Origin: Fibrobacter succinogenes
Lineage (GTDB): Bacteria; Fibrobacterota; Fibrobacteria; Fibrobacterales; Fibrobacteraceae
Assembly: GCA_902776765.1 (NCBI GenBank)
Contig: CACYRP010000023.1
Coordinates: 1 to 46,422, forward strand
DNA: 46,422 bases
Direction of reading: 5' to 3'
Position numbers and translations under genes: made by a program. Under the pieces are notes generated by a model. That model worked only from the letters and a program-made list of their open reading frames with translations, was not told the DNA's origin and did no database searches. The stretch's first letter is position 1; every line of letters begins with the position of its first letter. Shown piece by piece: positions 9,670 through 17,778 of this stretch.

Positions 9670-10368
9670 ATGACAAAGTTAAACTCCAAATTACTTACTC
9701 TTGCATGCAGCACGCTCGCACTACTTTGTGCATGCGGTGAACTTGAAACACAGCCTATAGACAGCAACAGCCAAAGATGCAGTGACAATTCAAAAATCAC
9801 GGGATTTTTAGCAGATTTCGGCGGCTACAAAAAAGGCCAAAGCATTCCTTTTAAACATTCCGATGGCTATCTGTTTTCTCTCATGGTTACCGATAGGCAA
9901 AACTATATCGACGAGCTCTGCCAAAAGCATTTGAATACATCATTGGAATCACCGTACCCCATCTATTCCCTCTTGCTATCCGGGAAAACAAATACATTCT
10001 ACTACGACGAAAAAGACAAACAGAACAGCGGCCTCATAGAAGTTGATTTCGGCCAATACCGTTTTTCGCTCAGGAATCCCAACGCACTTAAAAACACGCT
10101 TATCGCAACAAAAGTCAACGGCAAGGACATCATGTTTTATGGTATCGATTCATCGTACATCGACACGATAAAAATCAACGATGTCATGTACACCGGCGTT
10201 GTTGTTAGCCGTGGCGGAAAACTCACGCACACATCTAATACCGATTTTCAAAATAGCAACACTGTCGCATCGGATGCCAAACTGTACTACAATACAAAAA
10301 AGGGAATCCTGAAAATAGAAATGGAAGACGGCAGTCACATCAGTATCAATGAAAAAGGAGGCAAGTGA
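9670..10368 (+). CDS. Lipoprotein of unknown function
   Basis: 232 aa from the ATG at 9670, which begins a lipoprotein signal (MTKLNSKLLTLACSTLALLCACG) with its probable lipidated Cys in LLCAC. The rest is a mixed, probably beta-rich secreted domain with no motif I recognise. It starts 31 bases after the AAA+ gene, and its TGA overlaps the next ATG by one base (TGATG), so the two lipoproteins are very probably co-translated. Confidence 0.8.
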   Translation: MTKLNSKLLTLACSTLALLCACGELETQPIDSNSQRCSDNSKITGFLADFGGYKKGQSIPFKHSDGYLFSLMVTDRQNYIDELCQKHLNTSLESPYPIYSLLLSGKTNTFYYDEKDKQNSGLIEVDFGQYRFSLRNPNALKNTLIATKVNGKDIMFYGIDSSYIDTIKINDVMYTGVVVSRGGKLTHTSNTDFQNSNTVASDAKLYYNTKKGILKIEMEDGSHISINEKGGK

Positions 10369-11177
10369 TGAAAAAGATATTCCTCCTCGCATTCGGCACG
10401 CTCCTTTTTGCATGTAGCGATAACGAAGAAAAAATTTCGCTCACCCACGACATGCAAATCATGCTAGATGCTGAAAAAGGCTTTAGCAAGGATTCTGTCA
10501 TATACTTGGCCGACTCCGTCAAATTCGTCGATAAGCTAACCCAAATCGCTCACTTCGAACAGGACAATCAAACAGGACTATCCTATACTGCCAAGGCAAT
10601 GTCATCAGCCATCGACATTCGTCTAGAGGTGTATCCCAATTTCCATGGTGGCAGTATCTTTATTCAATGCCATCCCCATCAAAACAAGACGATCGAATTC
10701 GACGAGCCCGTCTTTCCCGCAAAAAAACAAGGCTACACACTGCAATTCAAGGATTCACTCAAGATTGCCGACTCTACCTATTACGATATTCTAGAATTCA
10801 AAACACCTGTCGACTCCGTCAACGCATGCAACATTTCTGCATTCTACTATGGCATTCATGACGGTATTGTCAAAGTCATAAGCAAGAACGGAGTCCAGCT
10901 GAACCGCGTTCCTGCAAAAGTTTATGAAGATGCCGAAAACCGCAGGGCAAAAGAACGTGCGCAAATCGATTCTATCGCACAAGCTGTTGCAGATTCCATT
11001 ATCAAGGCAAATACTCCCGCCGCTATCGATACTTCCAAAAAAGACAGCACCGACATAACTGACGAGATAAACAAGAAAACTCAGGAAATACTCGACTTAG
11101 CCGATTCCATAAAGAACTGCATCAAGAATGCATATTCTTCCGGTTCGCTCTCTGCAATAAAAGACTGCAAAATTTAA
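10368..11177 (+). CDS. Lipoprotein of unknown function with helical C-terminus
   Basis: 269 aa. The ATG at 10368 is preferred to the GTG one codon earlier because it follows AAAGGAGG at good spacing and overlaps the previous stop by one base. The signal is MKKIFLLAFGTLLFACSDN with lipobox LFAC. The N-terminal two thirds look beta-rich. From about 185 a charged helical tail (RRAKERAQIDSIAQ onward) suggests a coiled coil. No family is recognised. The end overlaps the convergent peptidase gene by four bases. Confidence 0.82.
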   Translation: MKKIFLLAFGTLLFACSDNEEKISLTHDMQIMLDAEKGFSKDSVIYLADSVKFVDKLTQIAHFEQDNQTGLSYTAKAMSSAIDIRLEVYPNFHGGSIFIQCHPHQNKTIEFDEPVFPAKKQGYTLQFKDSLKIADSTYYDILEFKTPVDSVNACNISAFYYGIHDGIVKVISKNGVQLNRVPAKVYEDAENRRAKERAQIDSIAQAVADSIIKANTPAAIDTSKKDSTDITDEINKKTQEILDLADSIKNCIKNAYSSGSLSAIKDCKI

Positions 11178-11749
11178 CGAAGCGCTGTAGCCGCCATCTT
11201 TTTCTTCAAGATTTTCTGGCTGCGCAACATGGCAGTCGGGTGTTCGCGATACACTAGCGCAAACAAGGCCGTGTATGGAATCTCGCATGCAGCGAGTTCG
11301 CGCAATGCGGCCTTTGCCACTTTCTTGTCCGTTTTTTCTAGCGCATACCGGTCACATTCGTATTCCTGGCTCCAGCAGTAAAAATGGAACAGCATCCGGA
11401 ACGGAATCGCCGCCAAATGGAGCCACAGTACCGCTTCGATAAAACTTGCATTCCAGCGGACCATCATCGCCGCCATGAACCACACAGCGACCATCCAAAA
11501 CGCAACTTTCATCAAGTTGCGCAAAATATCATGGTGCAGCACCTTGTGCCCTTCTTCGTGCAGCTTCACAAATTTTGATTCAGGCGCTTCCTTACGATTT
11601 TCCGGGAGCGGCACAATATCGTTCACCAAGGGAATTACGCGCAAAACCGCGAACACGCCACCGCGCAACTGCGTAAGCCTGCGTTCACGAATTTCAAGAA
11701 GCGTCCGCAAGAAAACTTCTAGACAAAGTAATAAAATCAGCGGCAGCAT
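11174..11749 (-). CDS. Small membrane M48-like metallopeptidase
   Basis: 191 aa from the ATG at 11749; a GTG at 11761 is possible, but the AAGG motif sits directly against it and fits the ATG better. Hydrophobic N-terminus, then FVKLHEEGHKVLHHDIL, a match to the HExxH zinc-protease signature. Further hydrophobic helices are followed by YECDRYAL, a likely third-ligand Glu with an E-x-D pattern as in M48 peptidases. It is much shorter than the M48 protease at 4903. It starts just downstream of the DUF4954-like gene on the same strand. Substrate unknown. Confidence 0.78.
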   Translation of the reverse strand: MLPLILLLCLEVFLRTLLEIRERRLTQLRGGVFAVLRVIPLVNDIVPLPENRKEAPESKFVKLHEEGHKVLHHDILRNLMKVAFWMVAVWFMAAMMVRWNASFIEAVLWLHLAAIPFRMLFHFYCWSQEYECDRYALEKTDKKVAKAALRELAACEIPYTALFALVYREHPTAMLRSQKILKKKMAATALR

Positions 11750-11772
11750 TTTTCGTGTCACCCTTACAATGC

Positions 11773-13641
11773 TTATGCGAGATTTTTCACGATCGCACTC
11801 AAGCGCTTTGCCGATTCTTCAAGGCGGGACTTTTCCCATTCCATAAAGCCCTTGTCCACTGGGTGAGCGCTGTCGTAGTCATCAAAAATCTTGCGACCGC
11901 GTTCGTTATCGCGATCCAAGCCATGGTTCACATTATCGAACCATTCCTTTTCAAGCTGCTTGCATCGCTTGACCAACTCATCCATCGTCTCAGGCAAAGA
12001 TACAACTCGCGCAATTTCCTTGTTTGTTTCGCCAAGCAGTTTGCGCAACTCGCGCACAGACTGTTTCGAAAGTGACTCGTCGTTTTCCACAAGCGAAAGC
12101 AACAAGTCAATCACATAGCGTTCCAGGTATTCGCCATACGTCTTGATGGCACTCTGGCGTACGCGCTCGCGCATGAAGTTTTCACCAAGGCCATCAATAT
12201 CAGATTTCGTATAAACGTCCTTAATCTTGTCCACATGCAAACGATTGTACGCATCAAAGACAAGGCGCGCCGTTTCAGGATTGTAAATCGAGTAAAACGT
12301 AGATGGAACAAGGCCCTTCCCGCGAATGGCATACTTGTACGCATTGCGATCCAGCGCATATGCGTTCTTGGAATAGTTCCAGCCCGGTACAATCTCGTTC
12401 AATCGCGGCGCCACGCCCACCAATTGCGGGTCCCCAGCATGAATCAACGAGAACGGGAACTTGAGCCGTTGCGGAAGCGTCGTAAGCCCGCTTGCAATCA
12501 AAGTAAATGGCGACTCGCGGAAATTCGACGGGAACTTGATGTTCACGCCAAGCCCAAAGAACATTCCCTGGCCAGGCATCACTTCTTGGTCCGGCATGCG
12601 GCCCGTGTGGTTGCTGCCTACATTAGCGCCATAGCCCAAATTACCACAGCCTTCCGGCCAAAGCGCCGCAATCAAAAGCGAATGATGGTGCATCTGCGTC
12701 ATCGGTCCCATGTACGAACTGTTGACCTCGCCTTCTTCGATATGGCAGCACGGCGCAATAATCGAAGACTTCACGATTGCCTTGCTCCCCACCTTGCAGC
12801 GACTCATCAGCACGGAGCCTTGGACTTCGGCACCAGAATGAACCGTCACGCCCATCTGCATATCCGTATTTTCGAGAATCACGGAATCATAGACATGGCT
12901 CGATTCTTCAAGCGAACTCATGATAATCGAGTTGCGAATCTTTGCAGCACCTTCGATACGAGCATGCGGTCCGATCCAGCTATTACGGATAATGTTCGTA
13001 TTAGAAACAATCGCGCCCTTCCCCACAATCCCGAAGGGGAGCGCCAGTTCAGAGCGGTAAGCGCTAAGCATTTCCACGAAAGAATTCTGGACACTCGGCT
13101 CCGCCTTGTGGAACAACTGCAAGTCGACAAGGTCCATCGTGAGTTCCGGGAACACCAGCACTTCGCGACCGCCCATCTCGTTACCCACATTGATCGTGGA
13201 ACCCACCATATAGTTAATCTTACCGCTGCTGACAAGAGTGCCCACATTATGCACTACCGCACTGCTGCGCACAAGTACATTGCTAAGCATCGAGACCTTA
13301 TAAATCAAGGCGTTCTCGATAATGCAGTTGTGGACCATGCAGTCATAAATACCCGTCGCGACCGAAACATCGCCAGGCAAGAGGAGCGTACCGAAAAACT
13401 TCGGCAGCCTCACATCGCCCATAAAATTGGAACGGAAAATTCTATTCGGATCAAAATCCGGCTCAACCAGCACTTTTGTCCAGTCATCGCAACTGTTGCC
13501 GTTTTTTTCCAAAATCTGGATTTCGAAAGCCGTCATCGGACGGTACTTGCCAGTCGCTGACTTGATGACCTTAAAATTTTCAACCGAAGTAGCCAAAACA
13601 CTGCTCTTCAGCGCTTTTTTCAATTTTAACAATCGCTGCAT
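11773..13641 (-). CDS. DUF4954-like left-handed beta-helix protein
   Basis: 622 aa from the ATG at 13641; a TTG start 51 bases upstream would overlap the divergent gene and gives no signal peptide. The middle (about 100-330) shows hexapeptide-repeat character (I-x-N-x-x-I, V-x-x-S-x-I, GPHARIEG, CKVGSKAIVKSS), expected for a left-handed parallel beta-helix as in sugar-nucleotide or acyl transferases. It is followed by a conserved G-rich segment (YGANVGSNHTGRMPDQE) and a helical C-terminus. I recognise it as like DUF4954 proteins of Bacteroidetes and spirochaetes, which have no proven reaction. It may act on activated sugars, but that is inference. Confidence 0.8.
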   Translation of the reverse strand: MQRLLKLKKALKSSVLATSVENFKVIKSATGKYRPMTAFEIQILEKNGNSCDDWTKVLVEPDFDPNRIFRSNFMGDVRLPKFFGTLLLPGDVSVATGIYDCMVHNCIIENALIYKVSMLSNVLVRSSAVVHNVGTLVSSGKINYMVGSTINVGNEMGGREVLVFPELTMDLVDLQLFHKAEPSVQNSFVEMLSAYRSELALPFGIVGKGAIVSNTNIIRNSWIGPHARIEGAAKIRNSIIMSSLEESSHVYDSVILENTDMQMGVTVHSGAEVQGSVLMSRCKVGSKAIVKSSIIAPCCHIEEGEVNSSYMGPMTQMHHHSLLIAALWPEGCGNLGYGANVGSNHTGRMPDQEVMPGQGMFFGLGVNIKFPSNFRESPFTLIASGLTTLPQRLKFPFSLIHAGDPQLVGVAPRLNEIVPGWNYSKNAYALDRNAYKYAIRGKGLVPSTFYSIYNPETARLVFDAYNRLHVDKIKDVYTKSDIDGLGENFMRERVRQSAIKTYGEYLERYVIDLLLSLVENDESLSKQSVRELRKLLGETNKEIARVVSLPETMDELVKRCKQLEKEWFDNVNHGLDRDNERGRKIFDDYDSAHPVDKGFMEWEKSRLEESAKRLSAIVKNLA

Positions 13642-13672
13642 GATTAAAAAATAGACTAAATTAAGGTCGATG

Positions 13673-14131
13673 ATGAAGGAAGACCTCTTCAACTTGATTA
13701 AAAAACATCAATACAATATCTCCATCTACACGGAAGATATTTTTGAAAGACGTTGTCAGGAAGAAATTATCCGCAGCGATGAGGATAATAGTTCCTTCGT
13801 GTATATCGAATTTGACTTTGATAATCTCGAAAAAATTCTCGGGAACAAAGCCAACGCCCTACAGTTCTGGAATATCTTTTTAGAAACACTTTCCAAGAAC
13901 AAACGCGGTAGCGATATCATCGGTTTCCTGGAACACGAAAGCGGAATCGGGCTTTTGCTTCTGGACTCCAAGCTAGAAGGCTGGACTCGCGTTGCAGGTC
14001 GTTTTCAGCGCACCGCGAGCAAGCACAATTTCGACATCATGAATCTCGTGTTTGAAAAAAACGTGAAGCCCATCGTCTATCCGAGCTGTATCCAGGACAT
14101 TCAAACGGATGCCCCAAAGCAGGAACAATGA
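13673..14131 (+). CDS. Small protein of unknown function, possibly a degenerate GGDEF-like fold
   Basis: 152 aa from the second of two adjacent ATGs, which sits better from the AAGG at 13663. A core beta-strand FVYIEFDFDNLEKILG, a helix, then RGSDIIGFLEHESGIGLLLL resemble the D-x-D-x-(F/L)-K...R-x-D-x-x-G layout of diguanylate-cyclase-like domains. The GGDEF signature itself is missing, so no cyclase activity is expected. Its stop overlaps the glycosyltransferase ATG by four bases (ATGA), so the two are probably translated together. Divergent from the DUF4954-like gene; the two 5' ends are only 32 bases apart. Confidence 0.7.
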   Translation: MKEDLFNLIKKHQYNISIYTEDIFERRCQEEIIRSDEDNSSFVYIEFDFDNLEKILGNKANALQFWNIFLETLSKNKRGSDIIGFLEHESGIGLLLLDSKLEGWTRVAGRFQRTASKHNFDIMNLVFEKNVKPIVYPSCIQDIQTDAPKQEQ

Positions 14132-15585
14132 AAGTCCTTGTCATAGGTTCCGTCTATCCTAGATTCCAAGAAGATGCCGAAGTCCCGTGGCTGCGCACTT
14201 CCGTTGCACACTTGAAAAAAGCGGGCGTCGAAATCCAAGTACTCGCCCCCGCCTATAAAGGACTCAAGAGCCATGACATCGACGGAACGCATGTCAACCG
14301 CTTCCGTTACGCCCCCGCAAGCTGGGAAATCCTCACGCACGAAGAAGGCGCCCCCAGCAAAATGGCTTCCAAGCCGTGGCTGCAACTGCTTGCCATCCCC
14401 TATATCATCAACGGATTTTTCCAGTGTCTTAGAATTTGTCGCAAATGGAAACCCGACGTCATTCACGCGCATTGGCCGTTCCCGCATGGCTACATCGCTC
14501 TCGGCGCCGCAAAACTTTTTAAAATCCCGCTCGTGCTGAACTTTCACGGCGCAGAGCTTCTGCTCATCCGCAAAAAGAAGTGGGTCAAGCCACTGTTAAA
14601 ATTTGTCATTGGACAATCGCAAGCAATCTTTGCGAATTCCAGCTTCACCGCCTCTAAAATCAAGGCACTCCGCAACGTGAACGTCGAATGGAGCCCGTAC
14701 GGAACTACGCTAGAGACGAGTAGGTTGCAAGGTGAGTGTCGCAACGGCAAATTTATTTGCCGGTATGACCGAACCGCAGCACCTGACGCCGAAGGCGTCA
14801 AAGACGAGAGACGAGAGACGAATGAGGGGGAAAGCCTTCCCCTCGCTTCTGCCGCAAATGCGGCATCCGCTACCCCTTCTAGCGGGGACACCCCGCAACT
14901 CCCCGTTCTGCATCCTGTAATCAACAAATTCAAAATTCTCTTTGTCGGGCGCCACATCGAACGCAAAGGCATCACATACCTCATCGAAGCCGCAAAGTAC
15001 CTGCCAGCGGACCAGTTCGAAATCCGCATTGTCGGTGTCGGCGACTTGACCGAACAGCTCAAGAAGCAAGCGGAAGAATTAGACGAAAGACGAAAGACGA
15101 AAGACGAGAGAGGCAGTTCGGCAAGCTCACCGACCTTATGTCATCCTGAGCGAAACGTAGTGGAGTCGAAGGATCCAGTCAATTTCGAACCAGCGCCCAT
15201 CATTTTCACCGGCAAGCTTTCACCTGAAGACCTCGCAAACGAATACCGCACGGCGAATGTCTTTACGCTCCCAGCGATTGTCGATAGCAAGGGCGACACC
15301 GAAGGACTCGGAGTCGTCCTTATCGAAGCCATGGAGCTCGGCCTTCCGATTGTCGCAAGCAATGTCGGCGGAATCCCGGATGTCGTTGTCGATGGAGAAT
15401 CGGGAATTCTCGTTCCCGAAAAAAATCCTGTCGCGCTTGCCGACGCCTTCAAACGACTGGCAGCCGATCCGTCGTTGACAGAGCATCTCCTCGCCGGCGC
15501 CCGCAAGCGCATCAGCGAATGCTTCACCTGGGACGGCATCATCGAACGGCAAATCGAAGTGTACAAGAAAGTGATCAAAGAGTGA
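14128..15585 (+). CDS. Glycosyltransferase family 4 with two repeat-derived insertions
   Basis: 485 aa, against roughly 370-400 for simple members of the family. The N-terminal Rossmann domain starts MKVLVIGSVYPRF and includes HAHWPFPHGY and FHGAELL. The C-terminal domain begins at KILFVGRHIERKGITYLIEA and carries the nucleotide-sugar signature around TEGLGVVLIEAMELGLPIVAS with GGIPDVVVDGESGILV. It should transfer a sugar from a nucleotide donor to a surface polysaccharide or lipid. Two segments do not belong to the family: about residues 200-268 and 320-352. The DNA of both matches dispersed intergenic repeats (14727-14803 and 15140-15179) and stays in frame. Both fall at domain-surface positions, so the enzyme may remain active. 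Confidence 0.88.
   Translation: MKVLVIGSVYPRFQEDAEVPWLRTSVAHLKKAGVEIQVLAPAYKGLKSHDIDGTHVNRFRYAPASWEILTHEEGAPSKMASKPWLQLLAIPYIINGFFQCLRICRKWKPDVIHAHWPFPHGYIALGAAKLFKIPLVLNFHGAELLLIRKKKWVKPLLKFVIGQSQAIFANSSFTASKIKALRNVNVEWSPYGTTLETSRLQGECRNGKFICRYDRTAAPDAEGVKDERRETNEGESLPLASAANAASATPSSGDTPQLPVLHPVINKFKILFVGRHIERKGITYLIEAAKYLPADQFEIRIVGVGDLTEQLKKQAEELDERRKTKDERGSSASSPTLCHPERNVVESKDPVNFEPAPIIFTGKLSPEDLANEYRTANVFTLPAIVDSKGDTEGLGVVLIEAMELGLPIVASNVGGIPDVVVDGESGILVPEKNPVALADAFKRLAADPSLTEHLLAGARKRISECFTWDGIIERQIEVYKKVIKE
14727..14803 (+). repeat. Dispersed repeat inside the glycosyltransferase gene
   Basis: Aligns over about 75 bases with 44124-44199. Shared blocks include AGTGT(C/T)GC(A/G)ACGG, CCGG(T/C)AT(G/A)ACCGA and CTGACGCCG(A/T)AGGCGTCAAA. 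Each copy contains a CGG...CCG inverted repeat and a GACGCC...GGCGTC palindrome. Confidence 0.75.
15140..15179 (+). repeat. GTCATCCTGAG-type dispersed repeat inside the glycosyltransferase gene
   Basis: Begins GTCATCCTGAGCGAAACG and ends GTCGAAGGATCCAG, the same ends as the copies at 19666 and 20983. In frame it encodes CHPERNVVESKDPV. Confidence 0.85.
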
Positions 15586-15685
15586 GGTGCGAGGTCTACT
15601 CCAAGAGCGTAACTCTACTAAGGCAACAGTTGCCAAGTATCGTTAGCGGCTTCGTCGTTTTGAAGTATGAATAGAAAATAAAAAA

Positions 15686-15712
15686 CCGCGATTCCTCGCG
15701 GCATTTTTTTTG
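15686..15712. terminator. Bidirectional terminator
   Basis: The stem CCGCGA-TTCC-TCGCGG is flanked by an A run on the left and a T run on the right. It can serve both the glycosyltransferase (plus) and the convergent lipoprotein gene (minus). Confidence 0.85.
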
Positions 15713-15726
15713 GAAATTCTTGTAAC

Positions 15727-16152
15727 CTACTTAACCTTAAATCCGGCCTTTTCAAGCACACCCCAATTGTCCGAATTCTTCATGGCCACATTCGTAATCC
15801 AATCAAATTCGGCAATACCACCCTGCAAACCTGCACGTGCACAAAGCTGGTCACGAGCCACATTATATGCATTGAGAATCTGAATCTTTTCAAAATCCTT
15901 CGCATTGTCGATACGTTCAGACCATGTCACAGCAAGTTCAACAAGTCCATTGCTTGCTTTTGCATACGTAGCTGCTTTTTCGGCAGTAATATTGGATTTT
16001 GCGGGAGCTGTAAACGGAAGTACAGGAACAACGGGCTGCGACTGCGGCAAAACTACTTGGGTCGTCGGCTTTGCTTCAGGCTGCTTGTCAGAGCAAGAAA
16101 CAAAAAAAGAGGCGACTGCCAAAAGTGAAATTAATAAAATCTTTTTTGACAT
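15727..16152 (-). CDS. Small lipoprotein of unknown function
   Basis: 141 aa with a clear lipoprotein signal, MSKKILLISLLAVASFFVSC (lipobox FVSC). A Pro/Gln-rich spacer to about residue 55 is followed by a compact helical domain with two Cys-free amphipathic helices and the segment DNWGVLEKAGFKVK at the end. No family recognised. It lies 22 bases downstream of the tRNA on the same strand and may be co-transcribed with it. GAGGCGAGC precedes the ATG. Confidence 0.8.
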   Translation of the reverse strand: MSKKILLISLLAVASFFVSCSDKQPEAKPTTQVVLPQSQPVVPVLPFTAPAKSNITAEKAATYAKASNGLVELAVTWSERIDNAKDFEKIQILNAYNVARDQLCARAGLQGGIAEFDWITNVAMKNSDNWGVLEKAGFKVK

Positions 16153-16173
16153 GCTCGCCTCTTTTTTTTGTAA

Positions 16174-16245
16174 TAGCGGTTCAGGGATTTGAACCCCGGA
16201 CCAATGGATTATGATTCCAGTGCTCTACCACTGAGCTAAACCGCC
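16174..16245 (-). tRNA. tRNA with CAU anticodon (tRNA-Met or lysidine-modified tRNA-Ile)
   Basis: Read on the minus strand: acceptor GGCGGTT / AACCGCT, D-arm GCTCAGTGGTAGAGC, anticodon stem CTGGA / TCCAT with loop ATCATAA, T-arm CGGGG TTCAAAT CCCTG, discriminator A. The anticodon is CAU. The TTGGTC variable loop resembles tRNA-Ile2 more than elongator tRNA-Met, but identity cannot be settled by eye. The 3' CCA is not encoded. The first acceptor pair is G-U, and the outermost anticodon-stem pair is a C-U mismatch. Confidence 0.93.
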
Positions 16246-16306
16246 ATCGATTGCAAATTTAGCAAAAGTGATATTAAATTTCAAGGGGTTGTTCTAAAAA
16301 TATACC

Positions 16307-17044
16307 TTAAAAATAGACTTTTGTTTCCAAAAAATTTTCACCCCATTCAATTACACGCCAACGCGGTGCCGCCGAGCTCAAACAAAATACAGAAATGTTT
16401 GGATCGATCTGCATCTGCGTCGAAGGCGTTACATAAACCGTCTTGTCTCCCAACTGCACCGTCATCTCACTGTGGTAATGGCCCACGAAAATATGCTTGA
16501 GATTCTTGATCTTCGCAAGCGTCGCCTGGACCTCGTCCATATTCTGGAGTGAATATCTCAAGTCCATAAACTTGTGGTCACAATGACATGGCGGATGATG
16601 GAGGAACAGCAAAACTTCGCCATCGACCTTTGCGGTTTCTTTTTCGAGCCACGAAAGCTGTTCGCTAGAAACCGTACCATTCGCACTGTCTAAAAAGAAA
16701 ATGGAACGGCCGTCGATATCATAACGGTAATAACATTTGCCGTTATGGACTTTGCCCTTCAAGTCAAAAAACTTTTCCATGACTTCCAAATTGTCATGGT
16801 TTCCCGGAATAACGCATACCGGAACTTTGCAATCCTTTAAAACATCGGCAATAAAGGAATAGGCACCGGGCTCGGCATCGTCTGCCAAATCCCCTGAAAG
16901 TACCAAAAGATCCAGATTCCTCATGGAATCGGAATTATATGCAGTAAGAAAGTTCTCGCGAACGTCAATTTCCTGCACAGGGTTAGAATCTCTCCCGATA
17001 TGGGCGTCCGATATCTGACCTATTTTTAGTACTTTATTTTTCAT
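16307..17044 (-). CDS. Calcineurin-like metallophosphoesterase (CpdA-like)
   Basis: 245 aa, cytoplasmic. All metal-binding motifs of class III phosphoesterases are present in order: ISDAH (Asp13, His15), GDLADD (Asp52), GNHD (81-84), HHPP and GHYH. The size and motif spacing resemble CpdA-type cyclic-nucleotide phosphodiesterases, but the natural substrate cannot be read from sequence. The ATG at 17044 faces a 371-base AT-rich gap that may contain the replication origin. Confidence 0.88.
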   Translation of the reverse strand: MKNKVLKIGQISDAHIGRDSNPVQEIDVRENFLTAYNSDSMRNLDLLVLSGDLADDAEPGAYSFIADVLKDCKVPVCVIPGNHDNLEVMEKFFDLKGKVHNGKCYYRYDIDGRSIFFLDSANGTVSSEQLSWLEKETAKVDGEVLLFLHHPPCHCDHKFMDLRYSLQNMDEVQATLAKIKNLKHIFVGHYHSEMTVQLGDKTVYVTPSTQMQIDPNISVFCLSSAAPRWRVIEWGENFLETKVYF

Positions 17045-17415
17045 ACATCTACGTAGATCATAAATGAATATAGCTATTGATAACAGAAAACGTGATGGTG
17101 GATGTTTTTTTTATACTTTGTGTGATTTAGTTCATACTTTATGAGCATTTATGCACAATTTCACTAAATCTTCAACATACTTTTGTTACCACCTCGTGAA
17201 TAAACATTGAAAACTAAGGTTCAACATCTGTCAACGTTGACGAATGTGAATAGATTTGAAATTTTCAACATTAATCCACATTTTATTTATTTCCGTATCT
17301 CGTTGATTATCATCGAGTTACGTTTCCCGGTCAAAATTTTTATTCACTATTCACCACATTAAATACTAAATATCATATATAAATATATCTAATATTATTT
17401 AATATAGGTGGTTGA
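17045..17415. other. AT-rich intergenic region with DnaA-box-like 9-mers (candidate origin)
   Basis: No gene is seen. There is one exact TTATGCACA at 17149-17157 and four single- or double-mismatch boxes: 17195-17203 (TTATTCACG on the minus strand), 17245-17253 (CTATTCACA, minus), 17340-17348 (TTATTCACT) and 17347-17355 (CTATTCACC). They are followed at 17357-17407 by a stretch of almost pure A/T that would unwind easily. The region lies just beyond the par/bactofilin operon. The origin role is inferred. Confidence 0.45.
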
Positions 17416-17769
17416 TTACTTTTCCTTTTTTGCTGCGAGCATTTCATTCATGTCGCAGTTACCTTGGAAAATGGCACCTTCGTTAATGATAAGCTGTTCG
17501 GCCTTCACATTTCCAACGATTTTGGAGTTATCCTGAAGAATAAGCTTTGTCTTGCAATCCACATCGCCCTTGATGGAACCTGCAAGAATGGCAGCGCCAC
17601 ACTTGACGTCGCCTTCTACGATGGCATACTTTTCAAGAATCAATTCTCCATCGATAGAAATGTTTCCGTAAACCTTACCGGCAATTCGTAAATCCGTCTT
17701 TCCGGTAATGTCTCCATCGACCTGGACACTTCTTCCAATTTGGGTAAATTCCTGTTCATTCTTTGCCAT
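17416..17769 (-). CDS. Bactofilin
   Basis: 117 aa, a polymer-forming cytoskeletal protein. A short N-terminus (MAKNEQEFTQIGRSVQVDGD) leads into beta-helix repeats such as GKVYGNISIDGELILEK, VEGDVKCGAAILAGSIKGDV and KIVGNVKAEQLIINEGAIFQG. Bactofilins form membrane-associated filaments that position cell-wall enzymes or, in some bacteria, the ParABS machinery. Both partners are its operon neighbours here: an M23 peptidase nine bases upstream, and parAB. A good AGAGGT site precedes the ATG. Confidence 0.93.
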   Translation of the reverse strand: MAKNEQEFTQIGRSVQVDGDITGKTDLRIAGKVYGNISIDGELILEKYAIVEGDVKCGAAILAGSIKGDVDCKTKLILQDNSKIVGNVKAEQLIINEGAIFQGNCDMNEMLAAKKEK

Positions 17770-17778
17770 GGCTTACCT

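Noticed and set aside
12235..13560. A 441-codon open frame on the plus strand
   Set aside because: Antisense to the DUF4954-like gene; rich in Arg and His as expected of a shadow frame.
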